Of a stretch of DNA of 64,000 bases, positions 35,531 to 43,760 are shown piece after piece. Made by a program: the position numbers and the translations under genes. The stretch is from contig NZ_JACIEM010000001.1 of NCBI RefSeq assembly GCF_014196845.1, positions 620,001 to 684,000 of the forward strand. Direction: 5' to 3'. Numbering within the stretch: the first letter of the stretch is position 1; every line of letters begins with the position of its first letter. The notes under the pieces were generated by a model, which was not told the origin of the DNA, ran no database searches, and was given only the letters and a program-made list of their open reading frames with translations. This DNA comes from Aurantimonas endophytica (GTDB lineage Bacteria > Pseudomonadota > Alphaproteobacteria > Rhizobiales > Rhizobiaceae).

Positions 35531-36415
35531 ATGGACCGCACCGTCCCGCTCGCCGCGGCTCGGATGCTCGACTTCGTGCGCGCCACGGAAGTCGGCACCG
35601 ATGGCCCGTCCGGCTACAACGTGATCTTCGGCTTCAACCAGGACAAGCTCCCGAAGCCGGTCACGCAGATGACGATCGACGAGGTTCTGGGCGCTCAGGC
35701 GTCTTGGTCGAAGCGCTTCGGCTCATCGGCCGCCGCTGGCTATCAGTTCATGCGCGCCACGCTCACCGACCTGAAGCGCGAGCTGGGGCTGCGGGGAACA
35801 GAAATCCTCGACGAGGACCTGCAGGACCGGCTCGCATTCCACCTGCTAAAGCGCCGCGGCTATGAGGCGTTCATGGCGGGGCAGATCAGCCGCACCGAGT
35901 TCGGCAAGCGCCTGGCGCAAGAGTGGGCGAGCTTCCCTGTCCTCGCCAGCGTGAAGGGCCCCCACCGGCAGGTTGCGCGGGGGCAGAGCTATTACACTGG
36001 CGACCCGCTCAACAAGGCGCTGGTCAGCCCGGAGGAGGTCGAACGCGTCATCGACGAGGTGAAGGAACTCGGCAACGCGATGCCGGCGCCTGCTCCCGTC
36101 CCCATTCCGAAGCCTGAACAGACAGAGGAGCCCACCATGCCCGCACCGATCGGCCACAATGGCGGCCCTGAACTCTCGCCGATCGAGCAGATGAACAAGC
36201 CTGTCCAGGGGGCCAAGGCGGGCTTCGCGACCAGCGGCGTGACCGGGGCGCTGCTCTACCTCTGGTCGACGACTGAGGCATTCCCTGCGGCATGGCAGAA
36301 CGACACGCAAGCGGCCATTGCCCTTACGGTGGTGGCCTCAGCCTTCTCCGGCCTCGTTGCCAATTTCATCGCCAGCTACCTCGCCCGTGACAAGCGTTTC
36401 ACGGCGCCGGCGTGA
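35531..36415 (+). CDS. Endolysin (muramidase-like) fused to a two-helix membrane domain
   Basis: 294 residues; AGGAG precedes the ATG. Residues ~8-165 resemble phage muramidases (COG4678-like): AARMLDFVRATEVGTDGPSGYNVIFG, SAAAGYQFMRATLTDLKRELGL, FGKRLAQEWASFPV. A Pro-rich linker (MPAPAPVPIPKPEQTEEPT) leads to a C-terminal part with two membrane helices (GAKAGFATSGVTGALLYLWS, AAIALTVVASAFSGLVANFI). An internal ATG at 36137 with GAGGAG six bases upstream would give a separate 92-residue holin-like product, MPAPIGHNGGPELSPIEQMN and onward. Fusion of lysin and holin is therefore suspected. Confidence 0.85.
   Translation: MDRTVPLAAARMLDFVRATEVGTDGPSGYNVIFGFNQDKLPKPVTQMTIDEVLGAQASWSKRFGSSAAAGYQFMRATLTDLKRELGLRGTEILDEDLQDRLAFHLLKRRGYEAFMAGQISRTEFGKRLAQEWASFPVLASVKGPHRQVARGQSYYTGDPLNKALVSPEEVERVIDEVKELGNAMPAPAPVPIPKPEQTEEPTMPAPIGHNGGPELSPIEQMNKPVQGAKAGFATSGVTGALLYLWSTTEAFPAAWQNDTQAAIALTVVASAFSGLVANFIASYLARDKRFTAPA
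36137..36415 (+). CDS. Internal in-frame start: holin-like 92-residue product
   Basis: An in-frame ATG within the endolysin gene with GAGGAG at 36125-36130 (six-base spacing), better than the ribosome site of many genes here. The product begins PAPIGHNGGPELSP, an opening commonly seen in alphaproteobacterial phage proteins, and has two membrane helices near residues 35-80. This fits a class II-like holin, or a membrane anchor made in addition to the full-length endolysin. Confidence 0.6.
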   Translation: MPAPIGHNGGPELSPIEQMNKPVQGAKAGFATSGVTGALLYLWSTTEAFPAAWQNDTQAAIALTVVASAFSGLVANFIASYLARDKRFTAPA

Positions 36416-36484
36416 TCCGTGCCCAATTCGCCGGCTCCGCGCCGCTCGTCCACCGCATTGAAAGCTGGGACCGAGCAGCGCCCC

Positions 36485-36892
36485 ATGCCGAATGACATGT
36501 ACCGAGAATACGCAGACCTCGCCGTCTATCTCCTCCCCGTCGCCACGGCTCTCGCAGTGGGCCTGTGGGCCATTGTGAGGCGGCGGGACGCGAACCATCA
36601 GGCCGAGCTTCAGGCGGCCAGGGAGTCCCGCAAAGCCGAGCGGGAGGAGATGGTCGACCAGCGCGAAGCCTTCTACGCGGACATCAAGTCCGAAGTCGTC
36701 CGGATGCGCGAACTGTACGAGAGCGAGCTCGACCGGGGTATCAGCCTTCGCACTGCACTTGCCGAGGCAGCCCATCGCGAGATGAACCTGCAGGAGACGA
36801 TTCACGATCTGACCCGCAAGGTCGACACGCTGCAGGAGGAGGTCGCCGAGCTGCGGAAGGAGCTTTCCGCTCGGGAGAGCCGGGCGTCCTGA
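36485..36892 (+). CDS. Membrane-anchored coiled-coil protein (spanin-like)
   Basis: About 135 residues from ATG 36485; a GTG at 36419, four bases after the endolysin stop, would add 22. One N-terminal membrane helix (AVYLLPVATALAVGLWAIV) is followed by a charged coiled coil (RRDANHQAELQAARESRKAER, KSEVVRMRELYESELDRGISLRTALAEAAH, LTRKVDTLQEEVAELRKELSA). This is the layout of an Rz-type inner-membrane spanin, next to the endolysin. No overlapping Rz1-like lipoprotein was found, so the assignment is tentative. Confidence 0.7.
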   Translation: MPNDMYREYADLAVYLLPVATALAVGLWAIVRRRDANHQAELQAARESRKAEREEMVDQREAFYADIKSEVVRMRELYESELDRGISLRTALAEAAHREMNLQETIHDLTRKVDTLQEEVAELRKELSARESRAS

Positions 36893-37181
36893 CCGTCTGA
36901 GACCGTTGTCATGCATCAGCCGCCGATGCCTCCGCGTTTGAATCTAGGTCATTTCTTGTCTGAAGCCGGACAAGGTGGATCGCCAGACCTTCAAAGTGTC
37001 ATCGATATCAAGCATTTACTATGCCACCAGCCGCCATGTTGATGAACCTCAGATAAACGACGTTTTGGTTGAAAAGCCAGGGCGGGGGAACTCTGGAACT
37101 CTGCGGTTGTGTCTTCTGTTAGCTGCACGGATGGGCGCTTTCATCCGTTGAGAAGCGCGTGCCAATAACGGGAGATGAACC
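36893..37181. other. Intergenic stretch before the SH3 protein gene
   Basis: No gene is seen. It holds the probable promoter of the SH3-domain gene and marks the change from phage structural genes to the cargo region. Confidence 0.5.
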
Positions 37182-37835
37182 ATGAAACTGAAGACATTCC
37201 TCAGCGCCGGCGCTGCTGCCTTAATCACCGCGACGGCCATTCCTGCTTATGCGCAGACGACTGTCTCTGCGACGACCGATCTCAACGTTCGCGCGGGGCC
37301 TGGCCCAAACTATGAGATTGTCGGCGCGATGAGCACCGATGATACAGTCACGCTCGAAGGCTGCACCGACAGCGGCGCCTGGTGCCGGGTCACGGTCGAC
37401 GGCACGACCGGCTGGGCCTACAGCCAGTACCTGACTGCCGATGTGGGCGGCGAGACTGTGGTCGTCACCGAACGGCGGACCGAGTATCCGGTCGTCACGT
37501 ACGAGGATAGCGGCGGCACGGGCGAGGTTGCCGGCGCGGCGACCGGCGCCGTGGCTGGCGCGATCGTTGGTGGCCCTATCGGTGCCGCTATCGGAGGCGC
37601 TGCCGGGCTTGTAGCAGGTGCGGCAATCAATCCGCCGGATGAGCGGATCGAGTATGTCCGATCGAACCCCGTTGATCCGGTGTACCTCGAGGGAGAGGCC
37701 GTGGTGGGCTCGCAGCTCCCGGAGACGGTGGAACTGCAGACTATCCCTGACTACGAATACCAGTATGTCTATGTGAATGGACAGCCGGTACTCGTTGATC
37801 CGAGCAACCGACAGGTAGTATACGTCGTCCGGTAA
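37182..37835 (+). CDS. Secreted SH3-domain, glycine-zipper, DUF1236-like protein
   Basis: 217 residues; GGAGATG lies upstream. Signal peptide MKLKTFLSAGAAALITATAI cut near AYA-QT; SH3_3 domain (DLNVRAGPGPNYEIVGAM, GWAYSQYL); a Gly-zipper membrane-like block (VAGAATGAVAGAIVGGPIGA, AIGGAAGLVAGAAI); then a DUF1236-like C-terminal region (YLEGEAVVGSQLPETVELQTIPDYEYQYVYVNGQPVLVDPSNRQVVYVVR). Such proteins are common in Hyphomicrobiales envelopes. It looks like captured host-type cargo, not a phage structural protein. Confidence 0.9.
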   Translation: MKLKTFLSAGAAALITATAIPAYAQTTVSATTDLNVRAGPGPNYEIVGAMSTDDTVTLEGCTDSGAWCRVTVDGTTGWAYSQYLTADVGGETVVVTERRTEYPVVTYEDSGGTGEVAGAATGAVAGAIVGGPIGAAIGGAAGLVAGAAINPPDERIEYVRSNPVDPVYLEGEAVVGSQLPETVELQTIPDYEYQYVYVNGQPVLVDPSNRQVVYVVR

Positions 37836-37867
37836 TCCGACCACGATCGCCGTAACACATTACGCGG

Positions 37868-37897
37868 AGCCGCCGTCCCTTCACCGGGGCGGCGGCT
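37868..37897 (+). terminator. Rho-independent terminator, copy 1 of a 30-bp repeat
   Basis: A 12-bp stem (AGCCGCCGTCCC / GGGGCGGCGGCT, with one G-T wobble pair) and a TTCACC loop, followed by TTC TTT. The identical 30-bp hairpin occurs at 39886-39915. Confidence 0.85.
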
Positions 37898-38064
37898 TTC
37901 TTTGCTGCTGGCGAAACTTTCGTCGGACAGAGTGCAGCGACGGCAGGTAGCCGCTGTTTCGATGGCTTGGGCCCACTTCTGCGCGGGCCGGTTTTCCCGG
38001 AACGGATTAGCCTTCGAAAGGTTATGGTGCTCGACAGGGACGAAGAGCACTAGGAAATAATACC

Positions 38065-38421
38065 ATGTTCAAGACCACAGCATCCGCAGCCGTTCTCGTC
38101 CTCGCTCTTGCTGGCTCTGCCTTCGCACAGGGCAACTCCGCCAATGCTGGCGGCGGCGGCAACAACAGCACCTCGGAAGGCCTCGTAACGGTTTCTCTGG
38201 GCGACGTCGTGCTTCAGGAAATCGCCAACGATCTGAATGTCGAGGTCTCCGACTTGGTGGACGTCACGCAGGTTCAGGTTCCGGTGGGCGTGGCGGCAAC
38301 GGTCTGCGACGTAAATGCCAACGTCCTGGCCGAGCAGAAGAAAGCCGGCGAGGCAACGTGCGAGGCGACGTCTTCGTCCCAAGCCCTTGCCCAGGCCGTT
38401 CAGAAGCAGATTGACGGTTAA
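38065..38421 (+). CDS. Small secreted protein, unknown function
   Basis: 118 residues. Signal peptide MFKTTASAAVLVLALAGSAF, cleaved after AFA. Mature part: Gly/Asn-rich linker (QGNSANAGGGGNNSTSEG) then VTVSLGDVVLQEIANDLNVEVSDLVDVTQVQVPVGVAATVCDVNANVLAEQKKAGEATCEA. Two Cys probably form a disulfide. A hairpin follows the stop. No family known. Confidence 0.8.
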   Translation: MFKTTASAAVLVLALAGSAFAQGNSANAGGGGNNSTSEGLVTVSLGDVVLQEIANDLNVEVSDLVDVTQVQVPVGVAATVCDVNANVLAEQKKAGEATCEATSSSQALAQAVQKQIDG

Positions 38422-38449
38422 TTGCGGTAAACCCGCAGGACTGAATAGG

Positions 38450-38465
38450 GGCCCCTTCCGGGGCC
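38450..38465 (+). terminator. Terminator after the small secreted protein
   Basis: GGCCCC-TTCC-GGGGCC stem-loop followed by TCTGTTTTG, starting 29 bases after the stop. A short but clear rho-independent form. Confidence 0.7.
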
Positions 38466-38559
38466 TCTGTTTTGCGTTCGCCTTATCTCGCACTTTTCAT
38501 GCGGTTGTCAGCAGCGAACTGCCGTGAGCGGACCACAACGCAGCGGCGCCGTGCCGACC

Positions 38560-38865
38560 CTAGCGCGCCGTAGCAATGTGATCGCACAAGCCGTTGGCCC
38601 GCCCGGATGGGAGCCACTCCTGTTTCGTTGCGCTCCAGCAGTGGGCACCTTCCTGAAGAATGATGCTGAACCGCTCAAGCGTATGACAGATGGCGTCTCG
38701 CTCATGTTCTGGCACGCGGGCTCCTTGGCGATCTTTGCCTAGTTTGCAGACGTAGCGGGCGTCATGCCACTGCTGGACCGAGGGATCACTTTGGAGGTGC
38801 CCAGCCCCAGCCGGAACCGCACCGGCCGCCAGTAACCCTACTCCCATAACCAAACTTTTCAGCAC
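38560..38865 (-). CDS. Exported Cys-rich protein, paralogue B
   Basis: 101 residues from GTG 38865, set by GGAGG seven bases upstream. Signal peptide MLKSLVMGVGLLAAGAVPAG. Mature motifs: QWHDARYVCKLGKDRQG, DAICHTLERFSIILQEGAHCWSA and KQEWLPSGRANGLC, with the Cys and Trp spacing of the 14583-14867 protein. Two distant copies in one prophage imply a shared periplasmic function. Function unknown. Confidence 0.78.
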   Translation of the reverse strand: MLKSLVMGVGLLAAGAVPAGAGHLQSDPSVQQWHDARYVCKLGKDRQGARVPEHERDAICHTLERFSIILQEGAHCWSATKQEWLPSGRANGLCDHIATAR

Positions 38866-39133
38866 GGCTCTTCCTCCGCCTGACGTCCCTATCGCAGGAG
38901 GAAACGATTGAACCTGCAGGAAGCTCCGAAGGCAGCAAGGTACTACAAGGACTTTTTCGCCGGGGGGAGCAGCTCGCGCCCCGTGCACGTGGACAGCTAG
39001 CGTCGTCTCGGCCAGTGGGCCTCGCCGTGGAACAGGCCGGACATCTGCCGGCTGCAGGTGAACGACTTCCGCGTGATCGGCTGCCTTACGATCTCAACCC
39101 CCGCCCGCTGCTATGCTCTCCTGCCGGCACCGC

Positions 39134-39463
39134 TTACAGGTCTTTCACCCCTTGGGAGGCCGGGGCCGCCACGACGGTCTCTTCAAAGGCCTGTGCGGCC
39201 TGCACTGCCGCGATTCTGAGCGGCTCGCTGTTGGCGGATCTGTCGTACAATCCAGGAGCGCTGAGGGAAGCGGAGAGGTATCGCTGCGTGGCCGTTCGAA
39301 CCGACGCGGCGGCTTGGTTTACCTCAGGTCCCTGCTCAACGCATGCCAGCGTGTTGGCGATGAATGCGTTCAGGTTCTTCCGCAGATCCCCAACAGCCGC
39401 GGCGTTCCGCCGCTCGAGTCGGCTCGTTATGTATTGAGCCCAGTCACGGGCGTTCTCAGCCAT
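39134..39463 (-). CDS. Helical hypothetical protein, 109 residues
   Basis: ATG at 39463 with GGGAGGA seven bases upstream. The sequence (DWAQYITSRLERRNAAAVGDLRKNLNAFIANTLACVEQGPEVNQAAASVRTATQRYLSASLSAPG) is all-helical, without signal or membrane segments. No family recognised. About 270 bases on its left hold no gene except the control region of the Cys-rich paralogue. Confidence 0.7.
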   Translation of the reverse strand: MAENARDWAQYITSRLERRNAAAVGDLRKNLNAFIANTLACVEQGPEVNQAAASVRTATQRYLSASLSAPGLYDRSANSEPLRIAAVQAAQAFEETVVAAPASQGVKDL

Positions 39464-39594
39464 GTGCAATTCCTCCCAGCATTCATGCTCACCCAGCGTG
39501 CATAAAGGTTTTTTGTTCACACTTCACGGCACGCTCACGGGAACGTTCACACCCTCCTGGCATTGCAGCTTCCAGTGATCACTGGAGACATCAA

Positions 39595-39858
39595 ATGCTA
39601 CGCAATCCTTTCTATGCCGCAGCTCTTGCTGCTGGACTTCTCGCCGCGACGAGCACTGCTGCTCTCGCTCAGGCGACAGCGCCAGATACTGAAACGGTGC
39701 AGCCGACGACGAATCAGAACGATGACGACGGCTTCGATCTCGGTTGGCTGGGGTTAATCGGCCTTTTGGGTCTGGCCGGGCTTGCGGGGCGCAAGCGGAC
39801 CACGCACGTTGATACCGTCAACAGGCCGATCGATCCGGCAAACCGCCCGCGCGTTTAG
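39595..39858 (+). CDS. Secreted protein with WGxxGxxG-type C-terminal anchor
   Basis: 87 residues. Signal peptide MLRNPFYAAALAAGLLAATS cut near ALA-QA, a short acidic Thr/Asp-rich linker (TETVQPTTNQNDDDG), then FDLGWLGLIGLLGLAGLAGRKR, a W-G-Gly-rich helix plus Arg/Lys as in WGxxGxxG-CTERM sorting tails. GGAG precedes the ATG. The protein is little more than a linker and an anchor, and its function is unknown. Confidence 0.8.
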   Translation: MLRNPFYAAALAAGLLAATSTAALAQATAPDTETVQPTTNQNDDDGFDLGWLGLIGLLGLAGLAGRKRTTHVDTVNRPIDPANRPRV

Positions 39859-39885
39859 GCGTCACCTACTCGTTACGCGATGCAA

Positions 39886-39915
39886 AGCCGCCGTCCCTTC
39901 ACCGGGGCGGCGGCT
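39886..39915 (+). terminator. Rho-independent terminator, copy 2 of a 30-bp repeat
   Basis: Same 30-bp hairpin as 37868-37897 (AGCCGCCGTCCC stem, TTCACC loop), followed by CTTTTT. It ends the WGxxGxxG gene. Both copies follow a TTACGCG sequence. Confidence 0.85.
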
Positions 39916-40147
39916 CTTTTTGGCTTTGGACATGAGATTCGCCGTTGATTGTCCCCTCTGGGGACGGAACGCGGAGGTCGAGCATGAACGCCACCTCGTC
40001 CACGGAGAATCCGCCATCCAGCGCAAAGCGCACTTCGTTTTGGCTGATGAAGACAGACCCTGGACGAAGCGTCGCCTCGCCGTCAGCGGGTGTGGCTGTT
40101 TCCGCCGGGACAGGGTCATTTGCAGATGATGTCAGTGGTGCGATCAT
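39899..40147 (-). CDS. Possible small hypothetical protein
   Basis: 82 residues from ATG 40147 with AGAGGG upstream: MIAPLTSSANDPVPAETATP, then LRPGSVFISQNEVRFALDGGFSVDEVAFMLDLRV and a polar tail. Its 3' end runs through the convergent terminator hairpin, which weakens the call. Longer upstream starts (40156) exist. Confidence 0.4.
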   Translation of the reverse strand: MIAPLTSSANDPVPAETATPADGEATLRPGSVFISQNEVRFALDGGFSVDEVAFMLDLRVPSPEGTINGESHVQSQKEPPPR

Positions 40148-40498
40148 GGAAGTCATCCCTCTAAGGGACGTCACCTCTGTGACTCTATCGAGTGATGCTA
40201 ACGGAAACCGACATTCGCGAGCAACAACCGATTCTGGCAGTTCGCCGCGCCGCGTTTTCATCTTGAATAGGGCCGTCCGCGGTTGAGCCGGAACACGCGC
40301 TCGTCGACCTGCTCCCCCGCGTGACCTGCCAAGCTCATGCAGATGACCGCCGTGGATCATGACGGATTGGCGGCGTTCCTTGCAGAAGCAAGACCAGCTT
40401 GATCAACGAATTTCGCAGTGGACGTGAGGGACAGGAGATCACGGTAAAGCCCTCCTCGTATTGGAGGCGATTGAGCCTCAACGAGCTCGGCGGTTCGC
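40148..40498. other. Non-coding stretch beside the kinase gene
   Basis: No convincing gene on either strand. Short frames here lack ribosome sites. It holds the 3' region of the kinase gene and the upstream region of the small leftward gene. Confidence 0.5.
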
Positions 40499-42055
40499 CT
40501 AATGCACTACTCCAACGGCTTGGGCCACGGCGGCGGCAAGTTTCGCCGCCCGAAACGGCTTGTCGAGTTTCAGTAGTCCCTCATCCGCACCCGGGGGCAG
40601 TTCTGCGTAGCCCGTCGCCAGGATCATCGGAGTGTTTGGCCATTCAGCCCTAATGGCTGTGGCCAACTGCGCACCGGTCATGCGGGGCATGGCGTGGTCG
40701 GTGATCACCAGATCTACAGCCTCTTCGCGCTTGAGAATGTCGAGTGCTTCGGCCCCTGACGTCGCTTCGAACACGCGGTGCCCCATGTCCTCCAGCATCA
40801 ACACCGTGTTCATCAGCACCAGCGGATCGTCGTCCACGGCGAGAATCGTCAGGGATGACGTGGCTGGCTCCGCCGGCTGTGCCCGAACCGACACTTCCTG
40901 CTGAACGGGCGCGGCCGCGGCGACGGGTAGGCAGATCTCCGCCGAGGTGCCCTTTCCCTTACGGCTCTTCAGCGTGAGGCAGCCGCCCGACTGCTCTGCA
41001 ACACCGTAGACCATGGAGAGGCCAAGGCCAGTTCCCTTGCCGACGCCTTTGGTGGTGAAGAAGGGGTCCGTCGCGCGTGCAAGCGTCGTCTCGTCCATAC
41101 CTTCACCAGTGTCGGTAATTGCCAGGCAGACGTAGCTCCCGGGGCTCAGGCTTGCATCTTCGTCGGCGGAAACCTCTTTTCGGCGCGCTGAGATGGTGAT
41201 TGTCCCCCCACCGGGCATGGCGTCTCGCGCATTCACCGCGATGTTTAGCAGTGCCAACTCCAACTGATTAGCGTCTGTCAGGACTGGCGGCAGGATCAAG
41301 GGGAACTGCGTCTGGATCTCGATCCCGGGTCCCACCGATCGCTCCAGCAGGCCAGCCATACCGGCGACGAGAGCGGGTAGCGAAACCGGCGCCAACTCCA
41401 GGGTCTGGCGGCGGGCAAATGCCAGCATGCGCTGGGTCAGCGCAGCGCCTCGCTCGCCTGCAGCAATCGCATTGTCTAGCAGTGGCGTGATCCGTCGATC
41501 CTCAGGAATCCGCTTTCGCACCATTTCGAGGCTGCCGAGGATCGCCATCAGAAGGTTGTTGAAATCGTGCGCCATGCCTCCGGTAAGCTGCCCGATCGCC
41601 TCCATCTTCTGCGACTGGAACAGAGCCTCGCGTGCCCGTTCCAGAGCTTCCTGATGTTCCTTGCGCTCGGTTAGGTCCCGCGTGACCTTGGCGAAGCCGA
41701 CGAGGCTACCATTCATGTCGCGGATGGGATCGATCACGACATAGGCCCAGAAGCGAGAGCCGTCCTTGCGCACGCGCCAGCCCTCGCTCTCGAACTTTCC
41801 GTCCAAAGCCGCCGTCTTAAGGGCGCGAGCCGGGAGCCCGACCGCCTTGTCTTCTTCGGTATAAAAGCGAGAGAAATGTTCTCCGAGGATCTCGGCTTCC
41901 TCGTATCCCTTGAACCGCCGGGCCCCGGGGTTCCAGCTAGTGACTATGCCGCTGGGGTCGAGCATGTAGATCGCGTAATCGGTGACCGCCTCGATCAAGA
42001 TCCGGTAGCGCCCGTCCTCCGTGAGGGAGGAGGAGAACCGTTCGACCTGTTCCAT
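40499..42055 (-). CDS. PAS-domain hybrid histidine kinase
   Basis: 518 residues, cytoplasmic (no membrane segment). PAS domain residues ~15-130 (YAIYMLDPSGIVTSWNPGARRFKGYEEAEILGEHF); HisKA with His163 in GGMAHDFNNLL; HATPase_c with N-box Asn275 (NIAVNARDAM), G1 DTGEGMD, F-box DPFFTTK and G2 GTGLGL; C-terminal receiver with Asp453 (ITDHAMP) and Lys499. This is the soluble FixL/HWE-neighbour 'PAS-HisKA-REC' type, a presumed sensor that could act as a phosphorelay start. No cognate regulator is adjacent. It is unusual cargo for a prophage. Confidence 0.95.
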   Translation of the reverse strand: MEQVERFSSSLTEDGRYRILIEAVTDYAIYMLDPSGIVTSWNPGARRFKGYEEAEILGEHFSRFYTEEDKAVGLPARALKTAALDGKFESEGWRVRKDGSRFWAYVVIDPIRDMNGSLVGFAKVTRDLTERKEHQEALERAREALFQSQKMEAIGQLTGGMAHDFNNLLMAILGSLEMVRKRIPEDRRITPLLDNAIAAGERGAALTQRMLAFARRQTLELAPVSLPALVAGMAGLLERSVGPGIEIQTQFPLILPPVLTDANQLELALLNIAVNARDAMPGGGTITISARRKEVSADEDASLSPGSYVCLAITDTGEGMDETTLARATDPFFTTKGVGKGTGLGLSMVYGVAEQSGGCLTLKSRKGKGTSAEICLPVAAAAPVQQEVSVRAQPAEPATSSLTILAVDDDPLVLMNTVLMLEDMGHRVFEATSGAEALDILKREEAVDLVITDHAMPRMTGAQLATAIRAEWPNTPMILATGYAELPPGADEGLLKLDKPFRAAKLAAAVAQAVGVVH

Positions 42056-42276
42056 TCAAAACCCTCTGCGTGTCGCCGCCCTGCTGAGGCGGTGGAAGGC
42101 CACCGGAAGCGCAAGCGAAATTGCTAAGTGTCGCAGACGTCCCGACTTGTCCAGTTACAGCGAGTGTCGGAGGCTCATCGCCACATCTATAAATGGTTCG
42201 CGGTAGAACCTTCTCCAGGAATGCACAAAACTCGCCGTCCCTGCGCCGGCGGCGGCTTTCGTCGAGGGGGATGAGT

Positions 42277-42513
42277 TTACTGCCGCCACCCGGCCTCGAG
42301 GGTCAGCGACGCGTGGAAGACCAGCATATTGGCCTGATCACGTACGCTGATGCTGATCACGTGGTGGTCGCCGCCTGGTCTGGCGTCGCAGGCCATCCGG
42401 GGAAGGGCATCGATGGCAGCTTCGCGTACCGCTGCCAATGTCCTGCACTCGATGCCTTCGTCGTCTGGGACGGTGAGACCATTGTCATCGATGTCAAAAT
42501 AGTAACGGGCCAT
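42277..42513 (-). CDS. DUF6894 family protein
   Basis: 78 residues from ATG 42513 with GGAG upstream. MARYYFDIDDNGLTVPDDEG then IECRTLAAVREAAIDALPRMACDARPGGDHHVISISVRDQ is the typical DUF6894 pattern: RYYFD..D.G....D..G.e....aAr.eA...L. These small proteins are frequent in Hyphomicrobiales; function unknown. Confidence 0.88.
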   Translation of the reverse strand: MARYYFDIDDNGLTVPDDEGIECRTLAAVREAAIDALPRMACDARPGGDHHVISISVRDQANMLVFHASLTLEAGWRQ

Positions 42514-42716
42514 AGATGTCTCCGCGGCAATGGCGCCAGTTACCATAGCCGACGCTTTCGCTCTCCATCTGATCCGGTTGCGTCGATGGAATGTACTTGG
42601 TCGTCTAGCAGCCGTGGGCTGCGGTCCGGCTATCTCGACGGACGGTGCGGCGGCCTTCTGGCGTTGTGGAGGGCGCGCGTCCTGCCGGCATGCCTGATAC
42701 TGCAGGCCGCGCCACT

Positions 42717-42932
42717 TCAACTTGGCTCGTTCATCAACCGCTGCGCCTTTGCGGTTTCGATAACGCGCGCCTGATCGGCCAGGCGTTGCCAGTTTCTGTG
42801 CGCTTCCTCTAGCCGCTGTCGTTGACCGGCTGTCGCGGCGTCCGCAGCTTCGGCCTTCGCGATGTCTGCCCGAGCTTGGCAATCAGCGCTGTTCAACGAC
42901 GACGCTACCGTGGTTCTTTTGGCACCAGTCAT
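42717..42932 (-). CDS. Small helical protein, 71 residues
   Basis: MTGAKRTTVASSLNSADCQA then RADIAKAEAADAATAGQRQRLEEAHRNWQRLADQARVIE, a single amphipathic helical hairpin with no signal. Start at 42932, with a GGGG stretch upstream. A similar short Ala/Arg-rich protein type occurs widely in Hyphomicrobiales. Function unknown. Confidence 0.6.
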   Translation of the reverse strand: MTGAKRTTVASSLNSADCQARADIAKAEAADAATAGQRQRLEEAHRNWQRLADQARVIETAKAQRLMNEPS

Positions 42933-43100
42933 GTTGCACCCCATGCCACGTGGAGTAGCGGAAGCTAACGGAGAACCCCTACAAAGCAAGGGAACCGGCT
43001 GCAACATGAACGCGAGGGGGATGCAGCGACGGACGAAGCTAAGAGTCTGCATGATTGGGCGCATCTCGACGCCTACCAAAGCCCGTGCTCTCCTTCCGTG

Positions 43101-43760
43101 ATGTGCAACCTCTACTCCATCACCAAGGGCCAGACGGCCATTCTCGAGTTCACCCGAGCCATGCGGGACCGGACAGGCAACATGCCGCCACTGCCGGGCG
43201 TCTTTCCCGACACGACCGCGCCGATCGTGCGGAACGGCGAGGACGGCGTGCGTGAGTTGACGATGGCGCGCTGGGGCATGCCTTCGCCGAAGTTCGTGCT
43301 CGAGGGCAAGAAGACTGACCCCGGAGTGACGAACATCCGGCGGACCAACAGCCCGCACTGGCGCCGCTGGCTCGGGCCGGCCAACCGCTGCGTCGTGCCG
43401 CTGACGTCGTTCTGCGAATACGACACGATCGATGGCAAGAAGGTGCCGACCTGGTTCGCCCGGGACGAGAGCCGGCCCCTGATGGTGTTCGCCGGGATCT
43501 GGACGAACTGGACCAGCGTGCGGAAGGTGAAGGAGGGGGAGGTCAATGCCGACCTCTACGGCTTCCTCACCTGCGAGCCGAACGCAGTCGTTGCGCCGGT
43601 TCACCCGAAGGCGATGCCGGTGATCCTGACGGAGCCGGAGGAGATCGACGTGTGGATGCGGGCGGAATGGGCGGAGGCGTCGGCGCTTCAGCGGCCGCTG
43701 CCGGATGACGTGCTGCGGATAGTGGCGCGCGGGGAGCGGAAGGACGGGGAGGCGGCATAG
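43101..43760 (+). CDS. SOS response-associated peptidase-like protein (YedK/HMCES)
   Basis: 219 residues. The start is fixed at ATG 43101 because catalytic Cys2 must directly follow the initiator Met ([10 protein letters not shown]); the upstream GTG would bury it. Other conserved elements are [24 protein letters not shown] (Glu of the FCEY motif), LMVFAGIW and [11 protein letters not shown] (catalytic His). SRAP proteins form covalent crosslinks to abasic sites in single-stranded DNA. It is carried as a stand-alone cargo gene in the right part of the prophage. Confidence 0.95.
   Translation: MCNLYSITKGQTAILEFTRAMRDRTGNMPPLPGVFPDTTAPIVRNGEDGVRELTMARWGMPSPKFVLEGKKTDPGVTNIRRTNSPHWRRWLGPANRCVVPLTSFCEYDTIDGKKVPTWFARDESRPLMVFAGIWTNWTSVRKVKEGEVNADLYGFLTCEPNAVVAPVHPKAMPVILTEPEEIDVWMRAEWAEASALQRPLPDDVLRIVARGERKDGEAA

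Noticed and set aside
42230-42262. Third copy of the 30-bp terminator
   Set aside because: The sequence is related (CGCCGTCCCTGCGCCGGC) but imperfect and poorly paired; it may be a weak terminator of the DUF6894 gene, but it is not an exact copy.
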